DNA from: Spirochaetia bacterium UBA6919
GTDB lineage: Bacteria; Spirochaetota; UBA6919
Length of the DNA stretch: 38,919 nt
Assembly (NCBI GenBank): GCA_002450905.1
Contig: DKAT01000020.1
Coordinates: forward strand, 1-38,919
Direction: 5' to 3'
The notes under the pieces were generated by a model. That model was given only the letters and a program-made list of their open reading frames with translations, searched no databases and was not told the origin of the DNA. This document shows positions 1 through 7,219 of the stretch, in pieces. Within the stretch, counting starts at the first letter, position 1. Every line of letters starts with the position of its first letter. Position numbers and translations under genes: made by a program.

Positions 1-41
1 AGCTAACTAGATAAGCATTTTATTAAAAAAAACTAAATAAA

Positions 42-69
42 TTGACAAATTAAAATTATGTGTTATATT
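42..69 (+). promoter_or_regulatory. Sigma-70-like promoter of the MarR regulator
   Basis: TTGACA at 42-47 and TATATT at 64-69 are separated by 16 bases. Transcription would start near 75-77, directly before the ATG at 78. This favours that ATG over the GTG at 60, which lies inside the promoter, and suggests a leaderless or almost leaderless message. The call rests on consensus matching only. Confidence 0.5.
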
Positions 70-77
70 GTTTATTT

Positions 78-623
78 ATGAACGATCTAAATCATAAAGA
101 GACAATATTATTATCTAAAATATCCCTTGATGGATTTACAAGTCAGAGAGAAATATCTCAATTAAGCGGCTTTTCCTTAGGACTTATTAATATTCTCTTA
201 AAAAATTTAGTGAACAAAGGGTATGTAAAACTTTCCCGTTTAAATAAGAAAAATATTCAATATGTCTTAACTCCTAAAGGATTTAAAGAACAGATCCGGT
301 TAACACGATTATATATTCAGGATACATTTGATCGTATTAATAATTATAAGAAATGGCTTTCAGAATTTATTGATGGGAAAATCATTGAAGGGTACAATCA
401 ATTTATTCTTCTAGGTGAAAATGAATTGTTAAATATTACAGAGGTCATTTTAAAAAATAATGAAAATATTTCCTATGCTAAAATTTCCCGGGCTGAAAAT
501 ATATTAAGTCCCAATATGATGATTCTCGATTGTCAGGACGATAATAATTCTAAATATATCAACGAAAAAAATTACATGAATATAACCCAATATATTGCTC
601 AAAAATTGAACAAAGTAGAATAA
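78..623 (+). CDS. EPS-associated MarR-family winged-helix regulator
   Basis: The protein is 181 aa from the ATG at 78. An in-frame GTG at 60 lies inside the likely promoter. The first ~75 residues form a MarR-like winged helix: a helical segment, a recognition-helix region (QREISQLSGFSLGLIN), then a wing ending in YVLTPKGF. This matches the MarR-type regulators that commonly head exopolysaccharide clusters. The remaining ~100 residues are helical with no motif I recognise. The gene is the first of the locus and its stop abuts the ATG of the next gene (TAAATG), so the two are probably co-transcribed. It likely controls the polysaccharide genes downstream, but the targets are inferred from position only. 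Confidence 0.75.
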   Translation: MNDLNHKETILLSKISLDGFTSQREISQLSGFSLGLINILLKNLVNKGYVKLSRLNKKNIQYVLTPKGFKEQIRLTRLYIQDTFDRINNYKKWLSEFIDGKIIEGYNQFILLGENELLNITEVILKNNENISYAKISRAENILSPNMMILDCQDDNNSKYINEKNYMNITQYIAQKLNKVE

Positions 624-971
624 ATGTCCATGGATTACCATTATTTATATAATAAAAAAGAAGTTATATTTATTTTGCATCAGTTAAATGATGAGAAAAT
701 TAAAGGCCTTTTAACCATCAATAGAAATTCCATTAACGATGATTTTGTAGCGCAATGTGCTGATATAGCTTTAGCCTATGATCATTTAAGCTATCGTGAA
801 CAAAGAGTTATAGCCTGTACTTATTTTTTTAAATATACACCCTATGAAATTTCTAAACAATTAAATATTACTAAGGATCAGGTATTTTATATAAAAAGAC
901 AGGGTTTAAAATCCATTATTAATAAATTGAACAATTATCATACACCTATTATGCCAGCATACAATTGCTGA
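624..971 (+). CDS. Small sigma-region-4-like helix-turn-helix protein
   Basis: This 115-aa protein has a C-terminal half resembling sigma-70 region 4 or a LuxR-type HTH: LSYREQRVIACTYF, then YTPYEISKQLNITKDQVFYI and a basic helix. The N-terminal half has no recognisable motif. There is no sigma region 2, so it is not a complete sigma factor and more likely a DNA-binding co-regulator of the MarR protein before it. The ATG directly follows the upstream stop codon. A second in-frame ATG is two codons later and the Shine-Dalgarno is weak, which suggests translational coupling. Its specific function is unknown. Confidence 0.6.
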   Translation: MSMDYHYLYNKKEVIFILHQLNDEKIKGLLTINRNSINDDFVAQCADIALAYDHLSYREQRVIACTYFFKYTPYEISKQLNITKDQVFYIKRQGLKSIINKLNNYHTPIMPAYNC

Positions 972-972
972 G

Positions 973-987
973 AGTCCGATAAGGACT
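973..987 (+). other. Short hairpin after the regulator pair
   Basis: AGTCC at 973-977 and GGACT at 983-987 form a perfect 5-bp stem with a GATAA loop, just after the stop codon at 971. No T tract follows, so it is at best a weak terminator or an mRNA 3' end structure. The rest of 988-1140 holds nothing I can name, and no JUMPstart/ops element was found. Confidence 0.3.
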
Positions 988-1140
988 TATTGTCTACTTC
1001 ACTGATTTGAAGGGATGATTTATTTGTTAATGGGTGAGGTGTGTCTCGATAATTTTACTAATTTTCATAAATCTATTTGTTTTTTTATCTAAATAAAGAT
1101 GATCATATAGAACATATATACTGAATCAGGGTTTTTTATG

Positions 1141-1168
1141 TTATCTGGTAAATATCTTAAACTATAAT
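1141..1168 (+). promoter_or_regulatory. Possible promoter for ugd
   Basis: A perfect TATAAT at 1163-1168 is preceded at 16-base spacing by a poor -35 (TTATCT, 1141-1146). It lies about 34 bases before the ugd start and upstream of the AAGGA ribosome-binding site at 1191-1195. It would separate the sugar genes from the two regulators. Confidence 0.35.
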
Positions 1169-1201
1169 TCATGATTAATGGTAAAATTATAAGGAAGAAT
1201 A

Positions 1202-2524
1202 ATGACAAAAATTGCTGTTATTGGAACGGGATACGTTGGTTTAGTAACAGGTACAGGATTTGCTGAACTGGGCAATGAAGTGACTTGCGTTGATATTGAT
1301 AAAAAGAAAATCGATAATTTAAATAATGGTATTATCCCCATATACGAGCCAGGCCTGGAAGAAATGATTGAAAGAAATCAAACAGAAAAAAGACTTTTCT
1401 TCACAACCAATATCCAGGAAACAATTAAAAATTGCCAATTATTTTTTATCGCTGTGGGAACGCCTCCAGGAGAAGATGGGTCTGCGGATCTTCAGCATGT
1501 CCTGGCTGTTGCAAAAAATATTGCTACAAACATGGATAATTATAAACTTATTATCACGAAATCCACAGTTCCTGTTGGTACAGGGAAGAAAATTAAAGAA
1601 ATGATCCAACATATTCTTAAGGAACGAAATGTTACAATTCCTTTTGATATAGTATCAAATCCTGAATTTCTTAAAGAAGGTCATGCCATAGAGGATTTTC
1701 TGAAACCAGATAGAATTGTTGTTGGAGTAGAATCAGCCAAAGCTAGAGAAATCATGGAAAGCCTTTATGCTCCTTTTGTTAGAAATGGACACCCTATTCT
1801 ATATATGAATATTCCTTCTTCAGAAATGACAAAATATACTGCTAATGCTATGTTAGCTACTAAAATCTCTTTTATTAATGAAATTGCAAAATTATGCGAG
1901 AAAACTGGTGCTGATATCGAACAAGTAAGGAAAGGAATTGGTTCTGATAGTCGGATTGGTTATCACTTCATCTATCCGGGATTAGGTTATGGTGGATCCT
2001 GCTTTCCTAAAGATGTCCAAGCCCTTTTGAAAACGGGAAAATCCTTTGGGGAAGAAATGAATATTCTGGATGCTGTTGAAAAAGTAAATCATCAGCAAAG
2101 ACTTTTTTTTATTGAAAAAATATTAAAATATTACAATAATCAGTTAAAGGGTCTTCATTTTGCTTTGTGGGGCTTATCTTTTAAACCAAATACGGATGAC
2201 ATTCGGGAAGCACCAGCAATTGATGTTATAAAAAAATTAATTGATTATTCAGCAACTGTTACAGTGTATGATCCTATCGCTGTTTCCAATATAAAAAATT
2301 ATTTTGGAAATCAAAATGGAATTACTTATAGCAATAATCAATATTCTGCATTGGATCAAGCTGATGCGCTGTGCTTAATTACCGAGTGGAAGCCTTTTCA
2401 GGTGCCAGATTTTGATAAAATGAAAACTCTTTTGAGAAAACCCGTTATATTTGATGGAAGAAATCAGTATAATCCTGAATTATTAAAAGAAATGGGTTTT
2501 GAATATTACTGTATAGGTCGATAA
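1202..2524 (+). CDS. ugd: UDP-glucose 6-dehydrogenase
   Basis: The enzyme oxidises UDP-glucose to UDP-glucuronate with two NAD+. The 440-aa length is normal for the family. The N-terminal Rossmann motif IGTGYVGLVTG lies at residues 7-17. The NPEFLKEG block follows, and the catalytic cysteine sits in GGSCFPKD (Cys267). The C-terminal UDP-binding domain contains GLSFKPNTDDIREAP. AAGGA at 1191-1195 supports the start. The next gene, UDP-xylose synthase, uses its product, so the two form a pathway pair. Related GDP-mannose dehydrogenases share the fold, but the neighbour favours UDP-glucose. Confidence 0.93.
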   Translation: MTKIAVIGTGYVGLVTGTGFAELGNEVTCVDIDKKKIDNLNNGIIPIYEPGLEEMIERNQTEKRLFFTTNIQETIKNCQLFFIAVGTPPGEDGSADLQHVLAVAKNIATNMDNYKLIITKSTVPVGTGKKIKEMIQHILKERNVTIPFDIVSNPEFLKEGHAIEDFLKPDRIVVGVESAKAREIMESLYAPFVRNGHPILYMNIPSSEMTKYTANAMLATKISFINEIAKLCEKTGADIEQVRKGIGSDSRIGYHFIYPGLGYGGSCFPKDVQALLKTGKSFGEEMNILDAVEKVNHQQRLFFIEKILKYYNNQLKGLHFALWGLSFKPNTDDIREAPAIDVIKKLIDYSATVTVYDPIAVSNIKNYFGNQNGITYSNNQYSALDQADALCLITEWKPFQVPDFDKMKTLLRKPVIFDGRNQYNPELLKEMGFEYYCIGR

Positions 2525-2536
2525 AAATATTAATTT

Positions 2537-3487
2537 ATGAATAAAAAAATATTAGTTACAGGTGGAGCAGGTTTTATTGGAAGCCATCTCTGTGAATTAT
2601 TGCTGTCCCAAGGCAATGAGGTTTTATGTCTTGATAATTTCTTCACAGGTTCAAAAAAAAATATTATCCACTTATTAGACAACCCCAATTTTGAATTCAT
2701 CCGTCATGATATTATAAATCCTATAACTATTGAAGTTGAACAAATATATAATCTAGCTTGTCCTGCATCCCCTGTTCATTATCAATATAATGCAATCAAG
2801 ACAATTAAGACAAATGTTTTGGGTACTCTAAATATGTTGGGATTAGCAAAAAGAGTCAAAGCTCGATTTTTTCAGGCTAGTACTTCTGAAGTATATGGCG
2901 ATCCTATCGAACATCCTCAGAAAGAAACATACTGGGGTAATGTAAATCCTATAGGGATAAGAAGCTGTTATGACGAAGGGAAGCGATGTGCTGAGACTTT
3001 AACAATGGATTATTACCGAAAGAATAGTGTTGATGTAAGAATTATTAGAATATTTAATACTTATGGTCCCAGGATGTTAAAAAATGATGGACGGGTAGTG
3101 AGTAATTTTGTTGTCCAGGCACTTGAAGGATCAGATATTACAGTATATGGAGATGGAAGTCAAACGAGATCCTTTTGTTATATTGATGATTTAATCAAGG
3201 GAATGGTTGCATATATGAATTATCCTGAGTTTGTTGGTCCAATTAATCTGGGGAATCCAAATGAGTTTACAATTTATGAGTTGGCTCAAAAAGTGATTAA
3301 GTTGACAAACAGTTCTTCAAAAATTATCTATAAACCCCTGCCCCAGGATGATCCTGTAAAACGTAAACCTGATATTAACTTAGCCCGGGAAAAATTAAAC
3401 TTTAATCCCAAAACATTATTAGATGAAGGATTACAAAAAACGATTGATTATTTTACCAATCAATTAATAAATAATAACAATTTATAA
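2537..3487 (+). CDS. uxs: UDP-glucuronate decarboxylase (UDP-xylose synthase)
   Basis: This extended SDR enzyme converts UDP-glucuronate to UDP-xylose through a 4-keto intermediate. It is 316 aa with TGGAGFIGSHL at residues 8-18, the UXS hallmark LACPASPVHYQ, and the catalytic STSEVYGDP and Tyr145-x3-Lys149 (YDEGK). The RIFNTYGPRM and GDGSQTRSFCY blocks are characteristic of UXS. It starts 12 bases after ugd, whose product it consumes. It should be cytosolic, since the polypeptide has no membrane segment. The locus therefore probably supplies both glucuronate and xylose donors. Confidence 0.92.
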   Translation: MNKKILVTGGAGFIGSHLCELLLSQGNEVLCLDNFFTGSKKNIIHLLDNPNFEFIRHDIINPITIEVEQIYNLACPASPVHYQYNAIKTIKTNVLGTLNMLGLAKRVKARFFQASTSEVYGDPIEHPQKETYWGNVNPIGIRSCYDEGKRCAETLTMDYYRKNSVDVRIIRIFNTYGPRMLKNDGRVVSNFVVQALEGSDITVYGDGSQTRSFCYIDDLIKGMVAYMNYPEFVGPINLGNPNEFTIYELAQKVIKLTNSSSKIIYKPLPQDDPVKRKPDINLAREKLNFNPKTLLDEGLQKTIDYFTNQLINNNNL

Positions 3488-3513
3488 TTAAAATATGTTT
3501 TAAAGATTCATTT

Positions 3514-4086
3514 ATGGGACAATTCAAAATTATCTCAGAACATCTTAATGGCGTTGTAGTTGTCCAACCAGAAGTATTTGGAGATCACAGGGGATTTTTT
3601 ATGGAATCCTTTAGAGCAGATCAATTCAAAGAATTAGGATTACCCATTGATTTTGTACAGGATAATCACTCTCGGTCAAAAAGAGGAGTAATCCGGGGAT
3701 TGCACTTCCAATGGGATAAACCACAGGCTAAACTCATGAGAGTGACCCTTGGTAAAGCATTTGTGGTAGCAGTCGATATTAGAAAGGCTTCTCCAACACT
3801 TGGAAAGTGGCATGGTATAGAAATCTCAGCTGAAGATAAGCTTCAGGTCTATGCACCAGCAGGATTTGCAAGGGGATTTTGTGTCCTCTCCGAATACGCT
3901 GAAATCCAATATAAATGCACATCTTTATGGAACCCCAATGCAGAATCAGGAATCCTCTGGAGTGATCCTGATATTAATATTCAGTGGCCAATTTCTAATC
4001 CTGTTTTATCCGATAAGGATATGGAATTACAAACTCTTTCAAAATGGTTAATGAGAACCGATTCGGATTATTTTAGATATATATAA
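3514..4086 (+). CDS. rmlC: dTDP-4-dehydrorhamnose 3,5-epimerase
   Basis: A cupin-fold epimerase of the dTDP-L-rhamnose pathway, 190 aa, the usual RmlC length. Catalytic His64 lies in RGLHFQ and the conserved Tyr133 in IQYKCTSLW. DHRGFFMESF and the GFARGFCVLS strand are also present. It is ~30 kb from rmlA, rmlD and rmlB at 33501-36159, but with them it completes the pathway. A second, more divergent RmlC-like gene at 12457 sits among CDP-sugar genes, so this copy is the better candidate for rhamnose. An accessory island interrupts the operon immediately downstream. Confidence 0.88.
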   Translation: MGQFKIISEHLNGVVVVQPEVFGDHRGFFMESFRADQFKELGLPIDFVQDNHSRSKRGVIRGLHFQWDKPQAKLMRVTLGKAFVVAVDIRKASPTLGKWHGIEISAEDKLQVYAPAGFARGFCVLSEYAEIQYKCTSLWNPNAESGILWSDPDINIQWPISNPVLSDKDMELQTLSKWLMRTDSDYFRYI

Positions 4087-4136
4087 TTCTATATTAAAGC
4101 TCTTATAAATCAAATTCTCGGTGGTGATAATTAATA

Positions 4137-4260
4137 AACTGATATTGTCACTCTAAGAAGAACACGGACTATAATCCGTTCCCTGTGCGGAGTCAAAGGG
4201 TTTAAAGGTTTTTAAACTTCGCAATAAACTCAGTTTGAATTGGGTCACTACCAAATTTTC
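4137..4260 (+). repeat. Dispersed repeat, left of the toxin-antitoxin island
   Basis: This stretch holds TATTGTCACTCTAAG, then AAGAACACGG (4158-4167) and CGGAGTCAAAG (4188-4198), and ends in AATTGGGTCACTACCAAATT (4238-4257). ACGGA/TCCGT at 4164-4168/4175-4179 can form a small hairpin. Its first and last parts recur degenerately at 5938-6037. The AAGAACACGG / CGGAGTCAAAG pair recurs inverted at 21696-21727. No transposase is present, so it looks like a non-autonomous element or relic. Confidence 0.5.
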
Positions 4261-4305
4261 TGCATGACAAAGTTTTTTTTCTTCACCGATACGGAGAATA
4301 GATTT

Positions 4306-4593
4306 ATGAGATTAGGAAAAGAAAAAATTGAGAATCTTAAATCATCTATCCATTCCATTTTACCAGATTCTAAAATATATCTCTTTGGTAGTCGTGTCAA
4401 TGATGCTGAAAAGGGGGGAGATATTGATATATTAATTTTATCACAGAGAAAGTTGGATTTTATAGAAAAAGGAAGAATAGAAAAAAACTTTTTTATCCAT
4501 TTTGGAGAGCAAAAATTAGATTTAATTAGTTTTGAATATAATGAGAAAGACTCATTTAAGGATTTAATTTTAAAAGAAGCTATTGAACTATGA
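4306..4593 (+). CDS. MNT-domain nucleotidyltransferase, MntA-like antitoxin 1
   Basis: A 95-aa minimal nucleotidyltransferase. The motif GSRVNDAEKGGDID gives Gly28-Ser29 and the metal-binding Asp39/Asp41, and a third acidic residue falls in EQKLDLI. In characterised MntA/HepT pairs such proteins neutralise the HEPN toxin by AMPylating its tyrosine. I chose the ATG at 4306, not the upstream TTG at 4240: GGAG at 4293-4296 is well spaced, and the paralogue at 5176 begins the same way (MRL). Its stop overlaps the partner start (ATGA). The role as antitoxin is inferred from motif and pairing. Confidence 0.75.
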   Translation: MRLGKEKIENLKSSIHSILPDSKIYLFGSRVNDAEKGGDIDILILSQRKLDFIEKGRIEKNFFIHFGEQKLDLISFEYNEKDSFKDLILKEAIEL

Positions 4594-5039
4594 TTGAGAA
4601 TAATATAAAAACATTAGTGCTTGAAGAACTTAAACTTCTTTTAAAATCATATGATGTTTTAAAATATTCTTTGGAAAATTGTAATAAAATAGGTATTAAA
4701 GATCATTATACGATGTCAGAGTTGACAGAATTTGAAGGGTTGAGTTCCCGTTTTGCAAGAACTAGTGACATTTTAACTCAAAAACTATTAAAAAGTTTGT
4801 TTATTTATTTACAGGAAGAGGCTCGATTTTTCATAGACAGATGCAACTTATCAGAAAAAATGGGTCTTGTAGAAAAGGCTGACTCTTTATATAATATTAG
4901 AAAACTTAGAAATGATATTACTCATGATTATGTTTACAATGATATTTCTGAAATCTTTAAACCTCTTTTGGAATATAGTGAACAATTAATGTCAATAATT
5001 GATACTGTCGAAAAATATATAACTGGAAAAATAGTTTAA
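4590..5039 (+). CDS. HEPN-domain protein, HepT-like toxin 1
   Basis: An all-helical 149-aa protein with the HEPN ribonuclease motif R-X4-H-X-Y as Arg107...His112-Asp-Tyr114 (RNDITHDY). In known HepT toxins Arg and His form the RNase site, and the Tyr is the residue AMPylated by MntA. The start overlaps the stop of the nucleotidyltransferase by 4 bases, the usual layout of these modules. It resembles the protein at 5466 in the C-terminal RKLRN...H-x-Y region but is otherwise divergent. Toxicity is inferred. Confidence 0.7.
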   Translation: MIENNIKTLVLEELKLLLKSYDVLKYSLENCNKIGIKDHYTMSELTEFEGLSSRFARTSDILTQKLLKSLFIYLQEEARFFIDRCNLSEKMGLVEKADSLYNIRKLRNDITHDYVYNDISEIFKPLLEYSEQLMSIIDTVEKYITGKIV

Positions 5040-5175
5040 TAAGGTTTAATAAATTGAATCACTGCAAAGATCTCATAACAATAATTTAAAATTACTGACA
5101 AACTTTAATATATTTCAAAATAAGCTGAAAACTTAATTGTTAAAATAAATTTTTAGTCCATGACGAGAATAGTTT

Positions 5176-5469
5176 ATGAGATTAAATAATAAAGAATTAG
5201 AATGGATAAAAAAACTCTCTCAAAAATATTTTGGAATGGATTGCGAAACCTGGATATTTGGTTCCAGAACCAATGATAATCTAAAAGGGGGAGATATTGA
5301 TATTTTTATAGAAACTCAGCTAATCACTTCCTTAAAAGAAAAAATATTTTTTTTAAATGAATATGAGCAACACTTCGGAGAGCAAAAAATTGATCTGATC
5401 GTTAAAACACCTGCCTCAGCCAATAATGATATCTATATTATTGCTAAAAAAGAAGGCATTAAAATATGA
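5176..5469 (+). CDS. MNT-domain nucleotidyltransferase, MntA-like antitoxin 2
   Basis: The 97-aa protein is a paralogue of the one at 4306. It carries GSRTNDNLKGGDID (Gly29-Ser30, Asp40/Asp42) and FGEQKIDLI. The bases before both starts are also alike (GAATAG then ATGAGATTA), which supports duplication of the whole module. It overlaps the next gene by ATGA. The 136-base gap upstream (5040-5175) is AT-rich and contains a weak copy (AATTGAATCACTGCAAA, 5053-5069) of the motif at 4238-4257. The function is inferred from family and pairing. Confidence 0.75.
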   Translation: MRLNNKELEWIKKLSQKYFGMDCETWIFGSRTNDNLKGGDIDIFIETQLITSLKEKIFFLNEYEQHFGEQKIDLIVKTPASANNDIYIIAKKEGIKI

Positions 5470-5909
5470 AGTTGGAAAAAATTATAGATACTTTAAAACT
5501 CCACTTCTCAAGAGCAGATATAACTTTTAATGAGATTAAAACATGGAAGGAGTTAACCTTTGGGGATGAAGAAAAAATAATAAACATTGATTCTTTTATA
5601 TTTAGATATTCTAAAATCCAGGATATAATGAATGAAAAGTTTTTTTCTGCTGTTTTAACCTTTTTAGAAGAATATAAACCTAATATGTCTTTAATTGATG
5701 TTCTCAATAAACTGGAAAAACTAGAATTAATTCCATCAGCAGAGGAATGGAGAGAATTTAGAAAACTGAGAAATATTTTAGTTCATGAATACCCTGATAA
5801 TGAAATAGAAATAATAGAAGGGATTCAATTTGCTTTGAAAGCCTTTGTTAAAATAAAAAAAATATTTGCCGAACTAGTTATTTATCTTGAAGCAAGAAAA
5901 ATATCATAG
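5466..5909 (+). CDS. HEPN-domain protein, HepT-like toxin 2
   Basis: A helical 147-aa protein with R-X4-H-X-Y as Arg102...His107-Glu-Tyr109 (RNILVHEY), preceded by EEWREFRKL. The intact motif means both HEPN proteins of the island could be active. The start overlaps the stop of the nucleotidyltransferase by 4 bases. Two complete pairs in a row, with divergent HEPN partners, suggest either an old duplication or successive capture. The pair is probably a hitchhiker in the polysaccharide locus and not part of glycan synthesis. Confidence 0.7.
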   Translation: MKLEKIIDTLKLHFSRADITFNEIKTWKELTFGDEEKIINIDSFIFRYSKIQDIMNEKFFSAVLTFLEEYKPNMSLIDVLNKLEKLELIPSAEEWREFRKLRNILVHEYPDNEIEIIEGIQFALKAFVKIKKIFAELVIYLEARKIS

Positions 5910-5937
5910 TGCTAAAATATTAACTGACATTGATGTA

Positions 5938-6037
5938 TATTGTCATTCTGAACTTGATTCAGAATCTATATTTAGAGTAAGTTACAGAAATAAATTCACC
6001 ATTACCTCAGTAATAAATTGGTCACTATCCAAATTTT
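5938..6037 (+). repeat. Dispersed repeat, right of the toxin-antitoxin island
   Basis: It contains TATTGTCATTCTGAAC with a perfect 8-bp inverted repeat, ATTCTGAA (5945-5952) and TTCAGAAT (5958-5965), around a 5-base loop. It ends in AATTGGTCACTATCCAAATT (6014-6033). Both ends correspond to parts of the repeat at 4137-4260, so the island is bracketed by related non-coding sequence. The open frame across it encodes the HSELDSES peptide typical of this kind of repeat, not a gene. Confidence 0.5.
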
Positions 6038-6390
6038 TTTATATTTTTAAAAATATTTTTTTTACTAAATTATAAATTTCACAAAAACGGTAAAACTTAT
6101 AAAACCCTTTTCTATAAAGGCATTTAAGAAGAAAATTGCAGAAATGAGTCTGGGTAAAGATTTAAGTATTATTTGGGCATATTAAAATCAGTTAATTCTT
6201 TAATTTTAATAGAAAATACGGCTCCATCTTCCCTGTCAATGACATTTCTAACAATTTATTATCTGAAATCCTTTTCAGAAGAAAAAATCATAAAATTTAC
6301 CGGATTGGTGAATTTGTAAATAATAGCTAAGATTTTGTGATTTTCTTTCAAAAAGGGTATTCAGATTTTGATATCTCCCAATCGAGATAT
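6038..6390. other. Gene-free AT-rich stretch
   Basis: I see no supportable gene here on either strand. Short open stretches may be decayed coding sequence but match nothing I recognise. At the right end ATATCTC (6371-6377) and GAGATAT (6384-6390) form a perfect 7-bp hairpin with a 6-base loop. Confidence 0.4.
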
Positions 6391-6471
6391 TCTCCAAAAA
6401 TTAAATAATTTTTTAAATTAATTCATGATGGTTCGACACCGTTCACCATCCGATTTAAAAAATTTTGGAGA
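6391..6471 (+). repeat. Inverted repeat spanning the ribosome-binding site of the broken gene
   Basis: TCTCCAAAA (6391-6399) is complementary to TTTTGGAGA (6463-6471), giving 9-bp arms around a ~63-base loop. The loop holds a nested palindromic unit, GATGGT (6427-6432) and ACCATC (6445-6450). The right arm includes the GGAG Shine-Dalgarno of the ATG at 6477, so folding would mask it. The nested unit resembles REP-like sequences at 7112 and 31834. Confidence 0.4.
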
Positions 6472-6476
6472 TAAAA

Positions 6477-6904
6477 ATGAAAGTGGATTTACACCCCATG
6501 TTCACCGGACTCAGTGGGAAATTAGGAATTCTCGTCTATGTGACAATGGGCAAAGAAATGGTTGATGGCAAAGTTATAAAAGATTCCTTTACCTATGCCA
6601 AACAAAAAGGGGTTCGAACAGCACCCACATCCATTGAGCAGGATAATATTGTATTGGCTTTCATCACTATACTGGTGAATAAATTCAATTTGTTAAAACT
6701 TGAACCGCAGCTTATCAGACATAGAAGGATCAGGCAGATTATTACGAAAAAACATTGGGACGCTATACCACAGCTTACCAGTTATTTATATCTTATTATA
6801 TGATCAAATATAATAGCACATTAGGAGCATGGGTTAAACCTCTTGATCTCTCAGCAGGATCATCATTAAGCTGGGCTAATCGGGTGACTCGAAACTGGTC
6901 ATAA
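6477..6904 (+). pseudogene. Frameshifted small conserved protein, ~142 codons
   Basis: From the ATG at 6477 (GGAG at 6467-6470) the frame reads MKVDLHPMFTGLSGKLG and continues sensibly to QLIRH near 6722. The frame then becomes implausible and stops at 6803. The -1 frame from about 6725 reads KDQADYYEKTLGRYTTAYQL and runs on to a stop at 6904 (ending RVTRNWS). Joined, they resemble a family of small proteins that begin with an SGKLG-type motif. A single indel at 6720-6725 explains the break: 428 bases are 142 codons plus two. Function is unknown. A sequencing error is the alternative. Confidence 0.5.
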
Positions 6905-7219
6905 AAAAAACAGATGGACCAAATCCGTTTAATTGTACCTTTAACATAATAAAGTATTTTATGATGTATTGATCCAATTCAATTTTCAAATATATTAAAG
7001 CCCCTTGTGATCATCATCAATGTATGGTGATCCGGGATTTTTGAATATAAATCAAATCTATGTTAATTTTGTAATCTACTGATAACCTTTAAAATCTGAA
7101 ATCTTTTGTGCCATGGTTCGAGAACCTCATCATGACAGTGTTGATCTATCGATTTTATTTTTATAATAGTTTTAGTATATATTATTAATTTCAAGTAAAA
7201 TGTTATTACATAGGGTATA
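6905..7219. other. Intergenic region before wzm, with a REP-like unit
   Basis: There is no gene in this 315-base stretch. It contains a REP-like unit at 7112-7134 (CATGGTTCGAGAACC...CATG) in which GGTTC and GAACC form a 5-bp stem, and a candidate promoter at 7141-7167 in front of wzm. Confidence 0.4.
7141..7167 (+). promoter_or_regulatory. Possible promoter of the wzm operon
   Basis: TTGATC (7141-7146) and a perfect TATAAT (7162-7167) are 15 bases apart, shorter than ideal. The site is 53 bases before the wzm start. Because the island separates wzm from rmlC by ~3 kb, a separate promoter here is expected. Confidence 0.35.

Noticed and set aside
972..1201. JUMPstart/ops-type antitermination element before ugd
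   Set aside because: No sequence close to the ops core was found in the gap.
4240..4305. N-terminal extension of the first nucleotidyltransferase from a TTG
   Set aside because: The extension is translated repeat sequence; the ATG at 4306 has a good ribosome-binding site and matches the paralogue.
5887..6075. 62-aa open frame containing HSELDSES
   Set aside because: It is the translation of a dispersed intergenic repeat with an inverted-repeat core and overlaps the end of the HEPN gene.
6038..6390. Remnant of a transposase or other coding gene
   Set aside because: Short open stretches exist on both strands but none carries a recognisable motif or continues for more than ~30 codons.
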